A DNA stretch of 64,000 bases from VRUE01 sp963742535 (GTDB lineage Bacteria; Actinomycetota; Thermoleophilia; Solirubrobacterales; 70-9). This document shows, piece after piece, positions 54,546-63,930 of this stretch. Below the pieces are notes generated by a model. It searched no databases. It had not been told where the DNA came from and saw only the letters and a list, made by a program, of their open reading frames with translations. The stretch's first letter is position 1; every line of letters begins with the position of its first letter. Location of the stretch: contig CAVUMC010000002.1 of the NCBI GenBank assembly GCA_963742535.1, positions 744,001 through 808,000 on the forward strand, given 5' to 3'. The translations under genes and the position numbers were made by a program.

Positions 54546-54782
54546 ATGATGGAGATGATCAAACGGTTCGAGCCGGTCGCGCTGCTGGTCATGGTGATTG
54601 GCGCTCTCAACTGGGGGATGGTCGGGTTGTTCGACACCAACGTGATCTCGGATGTCTTCGGAAGCGGCACGCTCACCGACGTCGTCTACGTCGTGGTCGG
54701 GATCTGCGGCCTCCTCTATATCCCGAGGCTGCTCGACAGCCTCCACATCAGCGGTCACATGCCGCACACGCGGGGCACCTGA
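54546..54782 (+). CDS. DUF378 small membrane protein
   Basis: A 78-residue protein with AGGAGGAG just upstream of the ATG. It has two helices, the first being VALLVMVIGALNWGMVGLF, which is the conserved DUF378 signature, then VVYVVVGICGLLYIPRLL. The family is widespread and of unknown function. A very strong terminator follows. Confidence 0.85.
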   Translation: MMEMIKRFEPVALLVMVIGALNWGMVGLFDTNVISDVFGSGTLTDVVYVVVGICGLLYIPRLLDSLHISGHMPHTRGT

Positions 54783-54810
54783 CCGGCACTGGTCATCTAG
54801 GGGACACGAG

Positions 54811-54841
54811 ACCAGGCCCAAACGGGCCTGGTCTTTTTTTG
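54811..54841 (+). terminator. Intrinsic terminator after the DUF378 gene
   Basis: GACCAGGCCC (54811-54820) pairs with GGGCCTGGTC (54825-54834) around AAAC, followed by seven T. This is a textbook rho-independent terminator, and may be read in both directions since the multicopper oxidase gene converges. Confidence 0.93.
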
Positions 54842-54866
54842 CGGCCTACAGGGTTAGACCAACCGC

Positions 54867-56472
54867 CTACTTCACAACCTCGAACTGGGCCATCAGGCCG
54901 TGGTCCTCGTGGTCGAGCATGTGGCAGTGGACGATGAACTTGCCGGTGTAATCGGCGAAGTGGCCGGCGAGCAGGATCCGTTCGCGCGGGTAGAGGAAGA
55001 AGGTCTCCTTGAGGCAGTCTTCCCAGGGCGGCGGCTTGCGGCCGTTGCGTGAGAGCAGGTACCAGTCGGTGTGGTGCAGGTGCATCGCGTGGGCGACGTC
55101 GGTGCGGTTGACGATTTCCCAGGTCTCGGTCGTACCCAGCCTGGGATGGGCATCGGCGTAGGCCGGGTTGAAGGTGCGGCCATTGATCAGCCAGGTGGTT
55201 TCGAACGCCCCGCCGATCGAGATCTCCCAGGTGTGCGTGGGCTTGGCTGAGACGTGGTTCGTCCAGGCGGGCAGCGGGCGCAGCTTGCGCGGTACCCGCG
55301 TTCGGTCGGGCAGGCGCCGGGAGTCGACGCGGAACTGCATCAGCGCGCCGACGTAGGAGTGCGCTCCCAGCGGATGGCGGGCGCCGTTGTGGGGGCCGCT
55401 GCGCAACTCGACGCTCTCCCCCGCCATCGCCGCGAAGTCGACGATCACCTCGACCCGCTCGCCCGGGGCGAGGAAGATCGACTCACGGCGCACCGGCTTC
55501 GGCATCAGGCCGCTGTCACTGCCGATCTGAACCAGCGGGGCCCGATTGGAGAGATGCAGGCTGTAGGGGCGGAAACGCGAGGCGTTGAGGATGCGCAGGC
55601 GGTAGCGCTGAGCGCTGACCCGGTGGTGCGGCAGGTGGGCGCCGTTGACGAGGATGGTCCCGGCGTTGATGCCGTCGGCGGGCGGGCGCCCTTCGGTCGG
55701 TTCGGTCAGCTGATTGCGACGATCGAAGGAACGGTCGGCGATCATCAGCGGCAGGTCGCGCTCCCCGTGTGGCAGCGGCAAACTCTGTTCGAACCCGTCC
55801 TCGACGATCCACATCCCGGCCAGGCCATGCCAGACGTTGCGCGCGGTCTGGTCGAGGCGGTGGTCGTGGTACCACTGGAACGCAGCCCGTTCCGGCCCCC
55901 CGTCCTCAACCAGGTCATAGACGTAGGTGCGCCTCCCCCCCGGCTCGATCAGCACGTCATTGCCCGACCGCCGCGGCGAAAGCCCCTGTGGGATGTCGCA
56001 GTAGAAGGAGATCGAGTGCGACTTGGTCAGCCCGCCCGGCTGACCGTCGAACTGGGTGCGGTTGTGGCCGCCGTGCAGGTGCACGCTCAGCTCACCAGCC
56101 TGCTTCGGCAGCCGGTGCAGGAAGGTGACCGAGGTGCGCTCGCCGGCCGGGCGCCTGATCGTCGGTCCGGGGAAGCAACCGTCGTAGGTCCACATCCGCG
56201 TCGGCCGGCCGGGCAGCACCTGGACCTCGGCCTCGCGGATCGGGATCGTCAGCTCGGCGCCGCGCAACTCTGGCGGAGTTGGCAACTGCTGCCGGAAAGG
56301 GGCGTGGCCCTGCCGCGACGCGACTGCGCCACCCCGCCGAAACAGAGCATCGGGGCGCACGCCGAGCGGCAGGGCCGTGGCGAGCGCACCGCTACCTAGG
56401 GCGCCGAGGAAAGCTCGGCGCCCTAGGAGCGGGGAATCTGAGGAGTCTCCAGACGTTTTAGGAGCCCCCCAA
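54867..56472 (-). CDS. Multicopper oxidase (Tat-type N-terminus interrupted by a likely indel)
   Basis: The clear enzyme runs from GTG 56360 (497 residues) with four copper-binding motifs: HLHGGH, WYHDHRLDQTARNVWHGLAG, HAMHLHHTDW and HCHMLDHEDHGLM, in three cupredoxin domains. It would oxidise metals or phenols with O2. Upstream in frame a good Tat signal is encoded (GRRAFLGALGSGALATALPLG) but has no start codon before a stop. If the G6 run at 56465-56470 really has five G, TTG 56472 opens MGAPKTSGDSSDSPLLGRRAF directly after the cupredoxin gene. I give that extended interval; the minimal gene is 54867-56360. Confidence 0.87.
56396..56426. repeat. 13-bp perfect inverted repeat inside the oxidase signal-peptide region
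   Basis: Arms 56396-56408 and 56414-56426 are exact complements around GAAAG. On the minus strand the hairpin codes for the twin-arginine stretch LLGRRAFLGALG of the multicopper oxidase. There is no T-run, so it is not an obvious terminator; it may act on translation or be chance from the GC-rich codons. Confidence 0.6.
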
Positions 56473-56480
56473 TAAGCGCG

Positions 56481-57062
56481 TTAGCTAACCGGCGCCGGCG
56501 CCGGTAGAACCTGGATCGAGCCCTGCATCCAGGGGTGGATGGCGCACATGAAGTAAATGGTCGAGCCCGCCGCGGCGCTGACCTTCTGAGTGAACGAGGC
56601 GCTTGGCTTTGAGCCGGTGAACCAGGAGTCGCCCGTCTTGGTGATGCTGCCGAGCGTGTCCCAGCCTTCCGCACCGGCTTCGACCGGGTTCACTTTCACC
56701 GGGCCGTTGCCTTGAACCCCGTGCCAGTGGGCGATCGACATGCAGATGTGTTTCGGCGTGAAGCAGGTCTGGCGCGCTTTCGGCGTCTTCGGCAGCGAGC
56801 CCTTGGTGACCAGCGAGAAGGTGTGGGGACCGACCTGTTTCGGGTTGGTCTGGTTCAGCACCTCGAGTTCTTGGCCGGCGACGATCGTCTTCGGCGCTTC
56901 AAAGCGCAGGCCACCTTTGCCGGCCTTGATGAAAACGGTGTTGGCGGGACCGAGGCTGCCGGCGCCGCTGGCCAGGGCAGGAGTGAGGACGAGGGACGCG
57001 GTCAGACCGACCGCGAGGACGATGCCCAGCCTCAAAGACATCGCAGGGGAAAATCGCTTCAA
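56481..57062 (-). CDS. Secreted cupredoxin next to multicopper oxidase
   Basis: A 193-residue protein from TTG 57062 with an AGGAGAG site 4 bases upstream. Signal peptide (LRLGIVLAVGLTASLVLTPALA), then a plastocyanin-like domain with a long insertion. Copper ligands: His in VGPHTFSLV, and Cys, His, Met in FMCAIHPWMQG. Extra Cys/His in RQTCFTPKHICMSIAHWHG may bind a second metal or form a disulfide. It precedes the oxidase by about 9 bases and could be its electron partner. Confidence 0.82.
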   Translation of the reverse strand: MKRFSPAMSLRLGIVLAVGLTASLVLTPALASGAGSLGPANTVFIKAGKGGLRFEAPKTIVAGQELEVLNQTNPKQVGPHTFSLVTKGSLPKTPKARQTCFTPKHICMSIAHWHGVQGNGPVKVNPVEAGAEGWDTLGSITKTGDSWFTGSKPSASFTQKVSAAAGSTIYFMCAIHPWMQGSIQVLPAPAPVS

Positions 57063-57168
57063 CTTGCTCTCCTTTTTTCGGCGCCCGCCTCCCAGCGCAC
57101 ACCTGGACGAATGGTCGGGGAAATTTAGCTGTACAGCCCGCAGCGTTCAAGCTGGGAAGATTCGCCGC

Positions 57169-58701
57169 GTGAGCGAAGGGACCAGGGACGACTTGACAGA
57201 GGTCCTGGCGCGCCGCGCCCTCACACTGGACGAGGCGCGCGACGAAGCTGTTGCCCGCCGCCACGCCACTGGCGGGCGCACAGCCCGCGAGAACCTCGCC
57301 GACCTCGTCGACCCCGACTCTTTCGTCGAGTACGGCCGCTTCGCGATCGCCGCGCAGCGCGGCCGTCGAGAGCTCGACGACTTGATCGCCAAGACCCCGG
57401 CCGACGGGCTGATCGCCGGCACCGCCCGGATCAACGGCGAGCTCTTCGGCGCGAACGCCGCCTGCGCCGTGCTCTCCTATGACTACACCGTGCTCGCCGG
57501 CACCCAGGGCGCGCTCGGCCATCGCAAGAAGGACCGCCTCTTCGAGCTGATCGAGCGGATGCACCTGCCGACGGTCTTCTTCGCCGAGGGCGGCGGCGGA
57601 CGACCGGGCGACACGGACTACCCGGTCGTCTCGGCGCTCGACACCCGCGCCTTCGCCCTCTGGGCCAAGCTCGCCGGCTTGGTGCCGCGGATCGCCGTTG
57701 TCGCCGGGCGCTGCTTCGCCGGCAACGCGGTGATCGCCGGCTGCTCGGACCTGATCGTCGTCACCGAGAACAGCTCGCTCGGGATGGGCGGACCGGCGAT
57801 GATCGAGGGTGGCGGCTTCGGCAAAGTCGATCCGGACGAGGTCGGCCCGATCGAGATCCAGGCGGCAAACGGCGTCGTCGACGTGGTCGCCGCCGACGAG
57901 GCCGAGGCGACGGCGGTGACGAAGAAACTGCTCGCTTACTTCCAAGGGCCGACGCCGCCGGGGACCGCCCTCGACCAGGCGGCGCTGCGCGAGGCGGTGC
58001 CGGAGCGGCAGCGCCGTGCCTACGCGGTAAAGCCGATCATCGAGACGCTTGCCGACGCTGGGTCGGCGACCTTCCTGCGCGAGCGCTACGCGCCGGAGAT
58101 GGTCACCGCCCTGGCCCGGATCGAGGGCAAGCCGTTGGGGTTGGTCGCCAACGACACCCGCCACGCCGCCGGTGCCATCACCAGTGAGGCGGGCGAAAAG
58201 GCCGCCTCCTTCCTCGAACTCTGCAACACCTTCGGCCTGCCCGTCGTCTCGCTCGTCGATACGCCGGGGATGATGGTCGGCGCCGACGCCGAGGCGACCG
58301 GCCTCGTCCGCCGCGCCTCGCGCCTGCTGCTCGCCGGGGCGGCGCTGCGGGTACCGCTGATCGCCGTGATCCTGCGCCGCGGTTACGGCCTCGGCGCCCA
58401 GGCGATGACCGGCGGCAGCATGCACGAGCCGCTGCTCACCGTCGCCTGGCCCTCCGCCCACCTCGGACCGATGGGCCTCGAGGGCGCGGTGCGGCTCGCC
58501 CTGCGCAAGGAGCTGGAGGCGATCGCCGACGAGGACGAGCGCGAGCAGCGGGTGCGCGACCTCACCGCCGCCGCCGAAGAGAACGCGAAGGCGCTCAACG
58601 CCGCGGCGCTGTTTGAGATCGATGACGTGATTGACCCGGCCGAAACCCGCTCCCTGATCGCGGCGACGATCGCCGCCGCTCAAACCCGCCGCAATCAATA
58701 G
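57169..58701 (+). CDS. Acyl-CoA carboxylase carboxyltransferase (beta) subunit
   Basis: A 510-residue carboxyltransferase from GTG 57169. It has ARRHATGGRTARENLADLVDPDSFVEYG at the N-terminus and two crotonase-like halves with GRCFAGNAVIAGCSDLIVV, SSLGMGGPAMIEGGG, LVDTPGMMVG and the C-terminal GYGLGAQAMTGGS. The family moves CO2 from carboxybiotin to acetyl-, propionyl- or methylcrotonyl-CoA. No biotin carboxylase gene is adjacent; the substrate is undetermined. Convergent with the aldo/keto reductase gene, 3 bases apart. Confidence 0.9.
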   Translation: MSEGTRDDLTEVLARRALTLDEARDEAVARRHATGGRTARENLADLVDPDSFVEYGRFAIAAQRGRRELDDLIAKTPADGLIAGTARINGELFGANAACAVLSYDYTVLAGTQGALGHRKKDRLFELIERMHLPTVFFAEGGGGRPGDTDYPVVSALDTRAFALWAKLAGLVPRIAVVAGRCFAGNAVIAGCSDLIVVTENSSLGMGGPAMIEGGGFGKVDPDEVGPIEIQAANGVVDVVAADEAEATAVTKKLLAYFQGPTPPGTALDQAALREAVPERQRRAYAVKPIIETLADAGSATFLRERYAPEMVTALARIEGKPLGLVANDTRHAAGAITSEAGEKAASFLELCNTFGLPVVSLVDTPGMMVGADAEATGLVRRASRLLLAGAALRVPLIAVILRRGYGLGAQAMTGGSMHEPLLTVAWPSAHLGPMGLEGAVRLALRKELEAIADEDEREQRVRDLTAAAEENAKALNAAALFEIDDVIDPAETRSLIAATIAAAQTRRNQ

Positions 58702-58704
58702 CGC

Positions 58705-59685
58705 TCAGAGCCCGACCGGCGACATGTCGGCATAGCGGTCGCCCGCCGCGGCGCCGCGCGGGGCCGCCTCGTCGAGCCACCGCAGGTCCTCCTCGCTTAG
58801 CTCGACCTCGACCGCCGCTACGTTCTCCTCCAGGTAGCTGCGGCGCTTGGTGCCGGGGATCGGCGCCAGGTCGTCGCCCTGAGCCAGCACCCAGGCCAGC
58901 GCCAGCTGCCCGGCGGTGACTTCCTTCTCGGCGGCGATCTCCTCGACCCGCTTGACCAGGGCGAGGTTGCGTTCGAGATTCTCGCCTTCGAAGCGGGGAT
59001 TGGCGCGGCGGAAGTCGTCCTCGTCGAGGTCATCGAGCGAGCGAAAGCGACCGGTGAGGAAACCGCGGCCGAGCGGGCTGTAGGGGACGAAACCGATGTC
59101 GAGCTCACGCAGCGTCGGCAAGATCTCCTCCTCGGGGTCGCGACTCCAAAGCGAGTACTCGGTCTGCAGCGCCGTGATCGGGTGGGTCGCGTGGGCGCGG
59201 CGGATCGTCTCCGGCGCGGCCTCGGAGAGACCGAGGTGGCGGACCTTGCCCTGCTCGACCAGCTCTCCCATCGCCCCGACCGTCTCCTCGATCGGCACTT
59301 TCGGGTCGACCCGGTGCTGGTAGTAGAGGTCGATCGCCTCGACCCCGAGCCGGCGCAGCGATGCCTCGCAGGCCTCGCGCACGTAATCGGGGTCACCGCG
59401 CACTCCCAGCCGCTCGCCGTTCGGCCCGCGTACGTTGCCGAACTTGGTCGCCAGCACGACCTCGTCGCGACGCCCGGCGATCACCCGGCCGACCAATTCC
59501 TCGTTGGTGAACGGCCCGTACATGTCGGCCGTGTCGAGGAACGTGACGCCCAGCTCCAGTGCGCGCCGAATCGTCGCTTCGGCCTCCGCTTCGTCGGCGG
59601 CGCCGTAGAACTCGGACATCCCCATGCAGCCCAGGCCCTCGGCCGAGACCTCCAGACCCTTGCTCCCCAGGCTTCTCTTCTTCAA
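58705..59685 (-). CDS. Aldo/keto reductase
   Basis: A 326-residue TIM-barrel oxidoreductase of the AKR13/YajO-like type. Catalytic tetrad: Asp and Tyr in FLDTADMYGPFTNEELVG, Lys in VLATKFGN, His in DLYYQHRVD. The NADPH site is VPYSPLGRGFLTG and PIPGTKRRSYLEEN. The substrate is unknown, probably small aldehydes. Single gene; the 246-base region upstream to 59931 has no feature I can support. Confidence 0.93.
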   Translation of the reverse strand: MKKRSLGSKGLEVSAEGLGCMGMSEFYGAADEAEAEATIRRALELGVTFLDTADMYGPFTNEELVGRVIAGRRDEVVLATKFGNVRGPNGERLGVRGDPDYVREACEASLRRLGVEAIDLYYQHRVDPKVPIEETVGAMGELVEQGKVRHLGLSEAAPETIRRAHATHPITALQTEYSLWSRDPEEEILPTLRELDIGFVPYSPLGRGFLTGRFRSLDDLDEDDFRRANPRFEGENLERNLALVKRVEEIAAEKEVTAGQLALAWVLAQGDDLAPIPGTKRRSYLEENVAAVEVELSEEDLRWLDEAAPRGAAAGDRYADMSPVGL

Positions 59686-59931
59686 TTCGGGTCTCCTTCC
59701 AGCGGGCTAGAGCCGGCCCGAACGCCTCGCCACCTCGCGGCGGTTGGTCTTCGACACCCTAGGCGGGAACCGGAGTGAACCGGTCAAAGCCGCCGGGATT
59801 CGGGCCGGCAAACGGAATCGAAATCATTACCAGCGACGGCCCCTGCGCACCAGGGAGACCGTCGCCGGCAAGTTCTTCTCGACTACCCGATGGAGAGAGC
59901 GCAAACCATCGTCAACCGAGACTCCCTTGAC

Positions 59932-60444
59932 TCAGGCGAGACCCTCGAGCTCGTACTCGCGCATGAAGCCCTCGAAGAGGCGACGGTGGCCCTGCTCGTC
60001 ACGGAGGATCGCGATCACCATGTCCTGGGTGACGGGATCGATCTGGTCGGTCTCCTCGATGATCCGGGTGTAGTGCTCGATCGCGCCGGTCTCGGCTTTG
60101 ATCACGCCGCGGATCACGTGAACGACGTCGGTCTGCTCCTCCGACGGCTGCAGGAAGGACTGTTCGGCGGCAAAGCCTTCGGACCCTGGCACCACTCCGT
60201 AGAGCTCCTTGATCCGCTGCGCGAAGAGCTTCGCGTGCCCGAGCTCCTCTCCGACGTCTTCGGCCAGCGACTCCTTGATCTCCTGGGCCCGGACCCCGTC
60301 CAGATTGGTCGACGCAGCGAGGTAGCTCATCACCGTCTCGATCTCCATCCAGTAGGCCTGGTGGAGCAGCTCGACCACGTGCTCGCGTTTCTCGGCGCTG
60401 GCGCCGTCGAAGATGCCCTTGCTGGGACTGGTGCTGGCCTCCAT
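59932..60444 (-). CDS. Ferritin-like (bacterioferritin-type) protein
   Basis: A 170-residue four-helix protein from ATG 60444. Carboxylate/His ligands occur in the ferritin pattern: EIETVMSYL, EELGHAKLFAQRI, KAETGAIEHYTRIIEETD and DEQGHRRLFEGF. It may store iron or detoxify peroxide (Dps/bacterioferritin-like). No heme-binding Met is obvious. Divergent from the STAS gene. Confidence 0.85.
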   Translation of the reverse strand: MEASTSPSKGIFDGASAEKREHVVELLHQAYWMEIETVMSYLAASTNLDGVRAQEIKESLAEDVGEELGHAKLFAQRIKELYGVVPGSEGFAAEQSFLQPSEEQTDVVHVIRGVIKAETGAIEHYTRIIEETDQIDPVTQDMVIAILRDEQGHRRLFEGFMREYELEGLA

Positions 60445-60561
60445 CGAATACCTCGTTCCTCGGTCGCTTGCAGGTGTGCTTTCGCTACCCTGAGCCGGGC
60501 CGCCGCAATCGCGAGTGGCGTAGGCTGCAAAGGAGGAGTACGCCCCACGGGGAGGCACGGA

Positions 60562-60906
60562 ATGCCCAGCGAGCAGCGCGAAATCGCCGATGGAACGCTC
60601 GTCGTTCGCAGTATTGAGAGCGACGGCAGACGCGTCGTTGCCTTCACCGGTGAGCTCGACCTCGCCAACGCGGGAACCGCCGAGAGCGCACTCGAGAGCT
60701 CGCTCGCCGATGCGACGCTGCCGGTCGTCGTCGACATGCGTGAGCTCGAGTTCATCGACTCGACCGGGATCGCCCTGCTCGTCTCCGCCCTCAGCCGCAA
60801 TGAGAACGGGGGGCGGATCAGCTTCATCCCCAGCGACTCGCCCGCCGTGACCCGAGTGCTCGAGCTGACCGGGCTGGCCGAGCGCCTGCCGCTGGCCGAG
60901 GCTTAG
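60562..60906 (+). CDS. STAS-domain anti-sigma factor antagonist-like protein
   Basis: A 114-residue protein from ATG 60562 with GGGGAGG upstream. A single STAS domain: VAFTGELDLANAGTAESALE and the phospho-acceptor loop LEFIDSTGIALLVSAL (Ser about 68). In SpoIIAA/RsbV-type proteins this serine is phosphorylated by an anti-sigma kinase. No kinase or sigma factor gene is adjacent, so the partner is elsewhere. Confidence 0.88.
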   Translation: MPSEQREIADGTLVVRSIESDGRRVVAFTGELDLANAGTAESALESSLADATLPVVVDMRELEFIDSTGIALLVSALSRNENGGRISFIPSDSPAVTRVLELTGLAERLPLAEA

Positions 60907-60935
60907 CTCCCGGCAGCCAACATCAGCCGGCGCGT

Positions 60936-61703
60936 TTACGCGCGCAGCTTGTAGCCCTGGCTGAAGAGGCGCAGGTTGACCAGGAAGAGGGCGCCGGTCG
61001 CCGCCAGCAGCGCCAGCAGCGAGAGCGCGATGCTGACTTCGGTGAAACCGACGAAGCCGTAGCGGACCAGATTGATCATGTAGTAGATCGGGTTGAAGCG
61101 GGTCAGGGTCTCGAACGGCTGCGGCAACAGGGCGGCCGAGTAGAAGACGCCGCCGAGGAAGATCAGCGGCTGCAGGACGAAGGTCTGGACGAAGGCGACG
61201 TCGTCGAACTGCTCGGCCCGCACCCCGGTGAGGACGCCGAGCTGGGCGAAGAAGAAGCCGACCAGGGCAAGCGAGGGGATCAGGACCAGGGCGTGGTCCA
61301 CCGGCAGGCCGACCAGGATCACCGAGAGGGCGAAGGTCAGCGTCGAGACGATCAAGCCGCGCATGAAGCCGCCGAGCGAGAAGGCGAGCAGCAGCTCCAG
61401 CGGCGATGCAGGCGAGGAGAGCTGGTCCTGGATCGCGCCCTGGAACTTCTGCTGCAGGATCGAGGCGGAGTTGTTGGCGAAGGCGTTGGTCGAGAAGGCC
61501 ATCATGATCAGACCGGGGATGACGAAGAGGATGTAGTCGATCCCGTGCAGGTGCTTGATCCGCGAGCCGAGCGCGGCGCCGAAAACCATGATGTAGAGGA
61601 AGGTTTCGAGCAGGGGCGCGCCCAGCGTCTGCTTCTTGATCTTCATGAAGCGGTTGACCTCGCGGCGCCAGAGCGTCGCGAAGCGGATCTGCGCTGCGCT
61701 CAC
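60936..61703 (-). CDS. ABC-2 type exporter permease
   Basis: A 255-residue membrane protein with six helices. It has ATLWRREVNRFMKIKKQTLGAPLLETFLYIMVFG at the N-terminus, QQKFQGAIQDQLSSPASPLELLLAFSLGGF in the coupling region, and FLGGVFYSAALLPQPFETLTRFNPIYYMINLVRYG near the end, typical of DrrB/NodJ-like permeases. The start overlaps the ATPase stop (4 bp). Confidence 0.9.
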   Translation of the reverse strand: MSAAQIRFATLWRREVNRFMKIKKQTLGAPLLETFLYIMVFGAALGSRIKHLHGIDYILFVIPGLIMMAFSTNAFANNSASILQQKFQGAIQDQLSSPASPLELLLAFSLGGFMRGLIVSTLTFALSVILVGLPVDHALVLIPSLALVGFFFAQLGVLTGVRAEQFDDVAFVQTFVLQPLIFLGGVFYSAALLPQPFETLTRFNPIYYMINLVRYGFVGFTEVSIALSLLALLAATGALFLVNLRLFSQGYKLRA

Positions 61704-62470
61704 TGGGCGGCGACCTCGGCGTGGGAGCGGGAGAGCTCTTTGCGGCCGACCAGGGCGAGGTAGGCGTCCTCGAGGCTGTCGACGCCGTAGCGGGCGGCGA
61801 GCTGGTCGCTGGTGCCCTCGCCGACGATCTGCCCTTCGTTGATGAAGGCGATCCGGTCGCAGAGCTGTTCGGCCTCCTCCAGGTAATGCGTGGTGAGCAG
61901 GATCGTCGTCCCTTCCTGGTTGATCCGCTGCACGTAATGCCAGAGCTCGAGCCGCAGCTCGACGTCGACCCCGGCCGTGGGCTCGTCGAGGATCAAGAGG
62001 CGCGGCCGGTGCATCATCGCCCGCGCCAGGATCAGCCGCCGCTTCATCCCGCCCGAGAGCGTGCGGGTGCGTTCGTCGCGCTTCTCGGTCAGCGAGAAGG
62101 TCTCGAGCAGCTCCTCGGTGCGTTCTTGGCGCTCGCGCTTGGGCATGCCGAAGTAGCCGGCGTGGTAATCGAGCGTCTCGGCGACGGTGAGGAACCAGTC
62201 GAGGTTGGGCTCCTGCGGCGCCAGCCCGACTGCTTGGCGCGCCTCGCCGTAGTTGCCGGTGGCATCGTGGCCGAAGACCTGGATCACGCCCGAGCTCGGC
62301 TGCGCCAGCCCGGTCGTGCAGTGGATCAGGGTCGACTTGCCGGCGCCGTTGGGACCGAGCAGAGCAAACAGTTCGCCCTCGGCGATCTCCAGTGAGACCC
62401 CGCGCAGCGCCTCCACCCCGGTCGGGTAGCGCTTGACCAGATTCTCGATATGCAGGGCCGCCTCAGACAC
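61700..62470 (-). CDS. ABC-2 type exporter ATP-binding protein
   Basis: A 256-residue ATPase: Walker A LLGPNGAGKSTLIHCTTGL, Q-loop VGLAPQEPNLDWFLTV, signature TLSGGMKRRLILARAM, Walker B LLILDEPTAGVD and H-loop ILLTTHYLEEAEQLCDRI. It pairs with the overlapping permease to export an unknown lipid, polysaccharide or drug. Confidence 0.92.
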   Translation of the reverse strand: MSEAALHIENLVKRYPTGVEALRGVSLEIAEGELFALLGPNGAGKSTLIHCTTGLAQPSSGVIQVFGHDATGNYGEARQAVGLAPQEPNLDWFLTVAETLDYHAGYFGMPKRERQERTEELLETFSLTEKRDERTRTLSGGMKRRLILARAMMHRPRLLILDEPTAGVDVELRLELWHYVQRINQEGTTILLTTHYLEEAEQLCDRIAFINEGQIVGEGTSDQLAARYGVDSLEDAYLALVGRKELSRSHAEVAAQ

Positions 62471-62501
62471 GGCGACAAACCTAGAGGACGACCGGTCCCG
62501 G

Positions 62502-63350
62502 CTAGCGGGCGGCGCGGTTGAGTTCGCGGTTCATTGCTCGCATAACGAGGCGGTAGGCGGGCTCGAAGTAGCGCTGGACCCAGTGCAGGAAACGACCGTC
62601 GGGCGAGGTGAAGACCATGTAGCGGTTCTTCTCGATCGCCTCGATGATCTTCTCGGCGACGCTCTCGGGGGTGACGGCGCGGCGCTCGAAAAGAGCGACC
62701 AGCCTGCGCATTTTCGGGTTGTCGCGGTCGATGCCGACGATGTCGACGGTGCCGACCAGCGGCGTCTTCACCGCGCCCGGACAGACCAGGCTGACGCCGA
62801 TGCGGTTCTTGCGCAGGTCGAAGCGCAGTACCTCGGAGACCCCGCGCAGGCCGAACTTGGCAGCGCTGTAAGGGGCGTGCCAGGGCAGTCCGAAGAGCCC
62901 GGCAACCGAGGCGACGTTGACGATGTGGCCGCCGCGGCGGGCCTCGATCATCGGCGGCACAAAGCACTCGAGCACGCTGATCGGGCCGATCAGGTCGATG
63001 TCGATCGTGCGCCGCCAGTGCTCGTGTTCGAGCTGCTCAATTTTTCCCCAGGTGGAGATGCCGGCGACGTTCATCACAACGTCCATGCTGGGCGCGAGCG
63101 CATGCACTTCGGCCGCCAGGGCGACCACCGCATCGTGGTCGGCGACGTCGGCCGCGGCGCAATGCGTGACGGTCCCGCCCGCGGCGCGGATCTCGGCGGC
63201 GGCACTCTCCAGGCCGGCCGCGTCGCGATCGGTGAGGAAGAGCTCGGCGCCGCGGGCGCCTGCGGCAAGCGCCGTCGCCCGCCCGATCCCGCTCGCCGCC
63301 CCGGTGATCAGGCAGCGCTTGCCGACGAGGTTCTCGACTCCAAGCTTCAT
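62502..63350 (-). CDS. Short-chain dehydrogenase/reductase
   Basis: A 282-residue classical SDR: cofactor motif LITGAASGIGRATALA, DVVMNVAGIS, catalytic Ser in IVNVASVAGLFG and YxxxK in PYSAAKFGLRG. The C-terminal extension (~230-282) has a hydrophobic or amphipathic character (YFEPAYRLVMRAMNREL). It likely reduces or oxidises a lipid-like alcohol. Its start overlaps the stop of the CMD-like gene by 4 bp. Confidence 0.92.
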   Translation of the reverse strand: MKLGVENLVGKRCLITGAASGIGRATALAAGARGAELFLTDRDAAGLESAAAEIRAAGGTVTHCAAADVADHDAVVALAAEVHALAPSMDVVMNVAGISTWGKIEQLEHEHWRRTIDIDLIGPISVLECFVPPMIEARRGGHIVNVASVAGLFGLPWHAPYSAAKFGLRGVSEVLRFDLRKNRIGVSLVCPGAVKTPLVGTVDIVGIDRDNPKMRRLVALFERRAVTPESVAEKIIEAIEKNRYMVFTSPDGRFLHWVQRYFEPAYRLVMRAMNRELNRAAR

Positions 63351-63901
63351 AGCCGGGCCGGCAGCTCGGGCTGGACTTCGAGTGTGTTGAGGGTCATCGC
63401 CAGCATCTCGTAGTGGCCGATCAGCAGGCAGAGCTCGATCAGGCGGACCTCGTCGAAGTGGGACGTGAGGCGGGTCCAGAGCTCGGCTTCGATCTGCCGC
63501 TTGTCGTGCATCTCGTCGGCCGCGCGCAGCAGCAGCTCCTGGCGCTCGGACCAGCCGGGTGCGTCGGGGCCGATCCGCACCCGCGAGATCTCCTCCTCGC
63601 TGAGCCCAACCCGGGCACCCATCCGCTCATGCTGGCTCCACTCGTATTCGCTGCCGGTGTTGTGGGCGACGCGGAGGATGACCAGCTCGGTGTCGGGGCG
63701 CGGCAGCTTGCCGCCCGGCATCAGCCCGCCGGCGAACCAGAGCCAGCGCCGAAAGAGCCCGCGGTGGCGGCCGAGCGTGGTGAAGATCCGTGGCGGCTCG
63801 CCGCGCGTGGCGAGCCCGGCGATCCGCGCGATCCCAGCGTTGAGCAGCCCGAGCTGCCGCCGATCACCAGGTGCAATGCGAGGTCCCCTCAGGTCGGCCA
63901 T
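63347..63901 (-). CDS. Carboxymuconolactone decarboxylase/AhpD-like protein
   Basis: A 184-residue helical protein: LVILRVAHNTGSEYEWSQHERMGARVGLSEEEI matches the CMD family active region (Glu/His, without the AhpD CxxC pair). Such proteins are often paired with SDRs in catabolic operons. The substrate is unknown. ATG 63901 is the last start before the right-edge hairpin. Confidence 0.83.
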   Translation of the reverse strand: MADLRGPRIAPGDRRQLGLLNAGIARIAGLATRGEPPRIFTTLGRHRGLFRRWLWFAGGLMPGGKLPRPDTELVILRVAHNTGSEYEWSQHERMGARVGLSEEEISRVRIGPDAPGWSERQELLLRAADEMHDKRQIEAELWTRLTSHFDEVRLIELCLLIGHYEMLAMTLNTLEVQPELPARL

Positions 63902-63930
63902 TGAACCCGGACCGTACCCGAACTCCCGCC

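Noticed and set aside
59686..59931. Gene between the aldo/keto reductase and ferritin-like genes
   Set aside because: The only long frame is very Arg/Ser-rich and runs antisense through the ferritin gene, as expected for a shadow frame.
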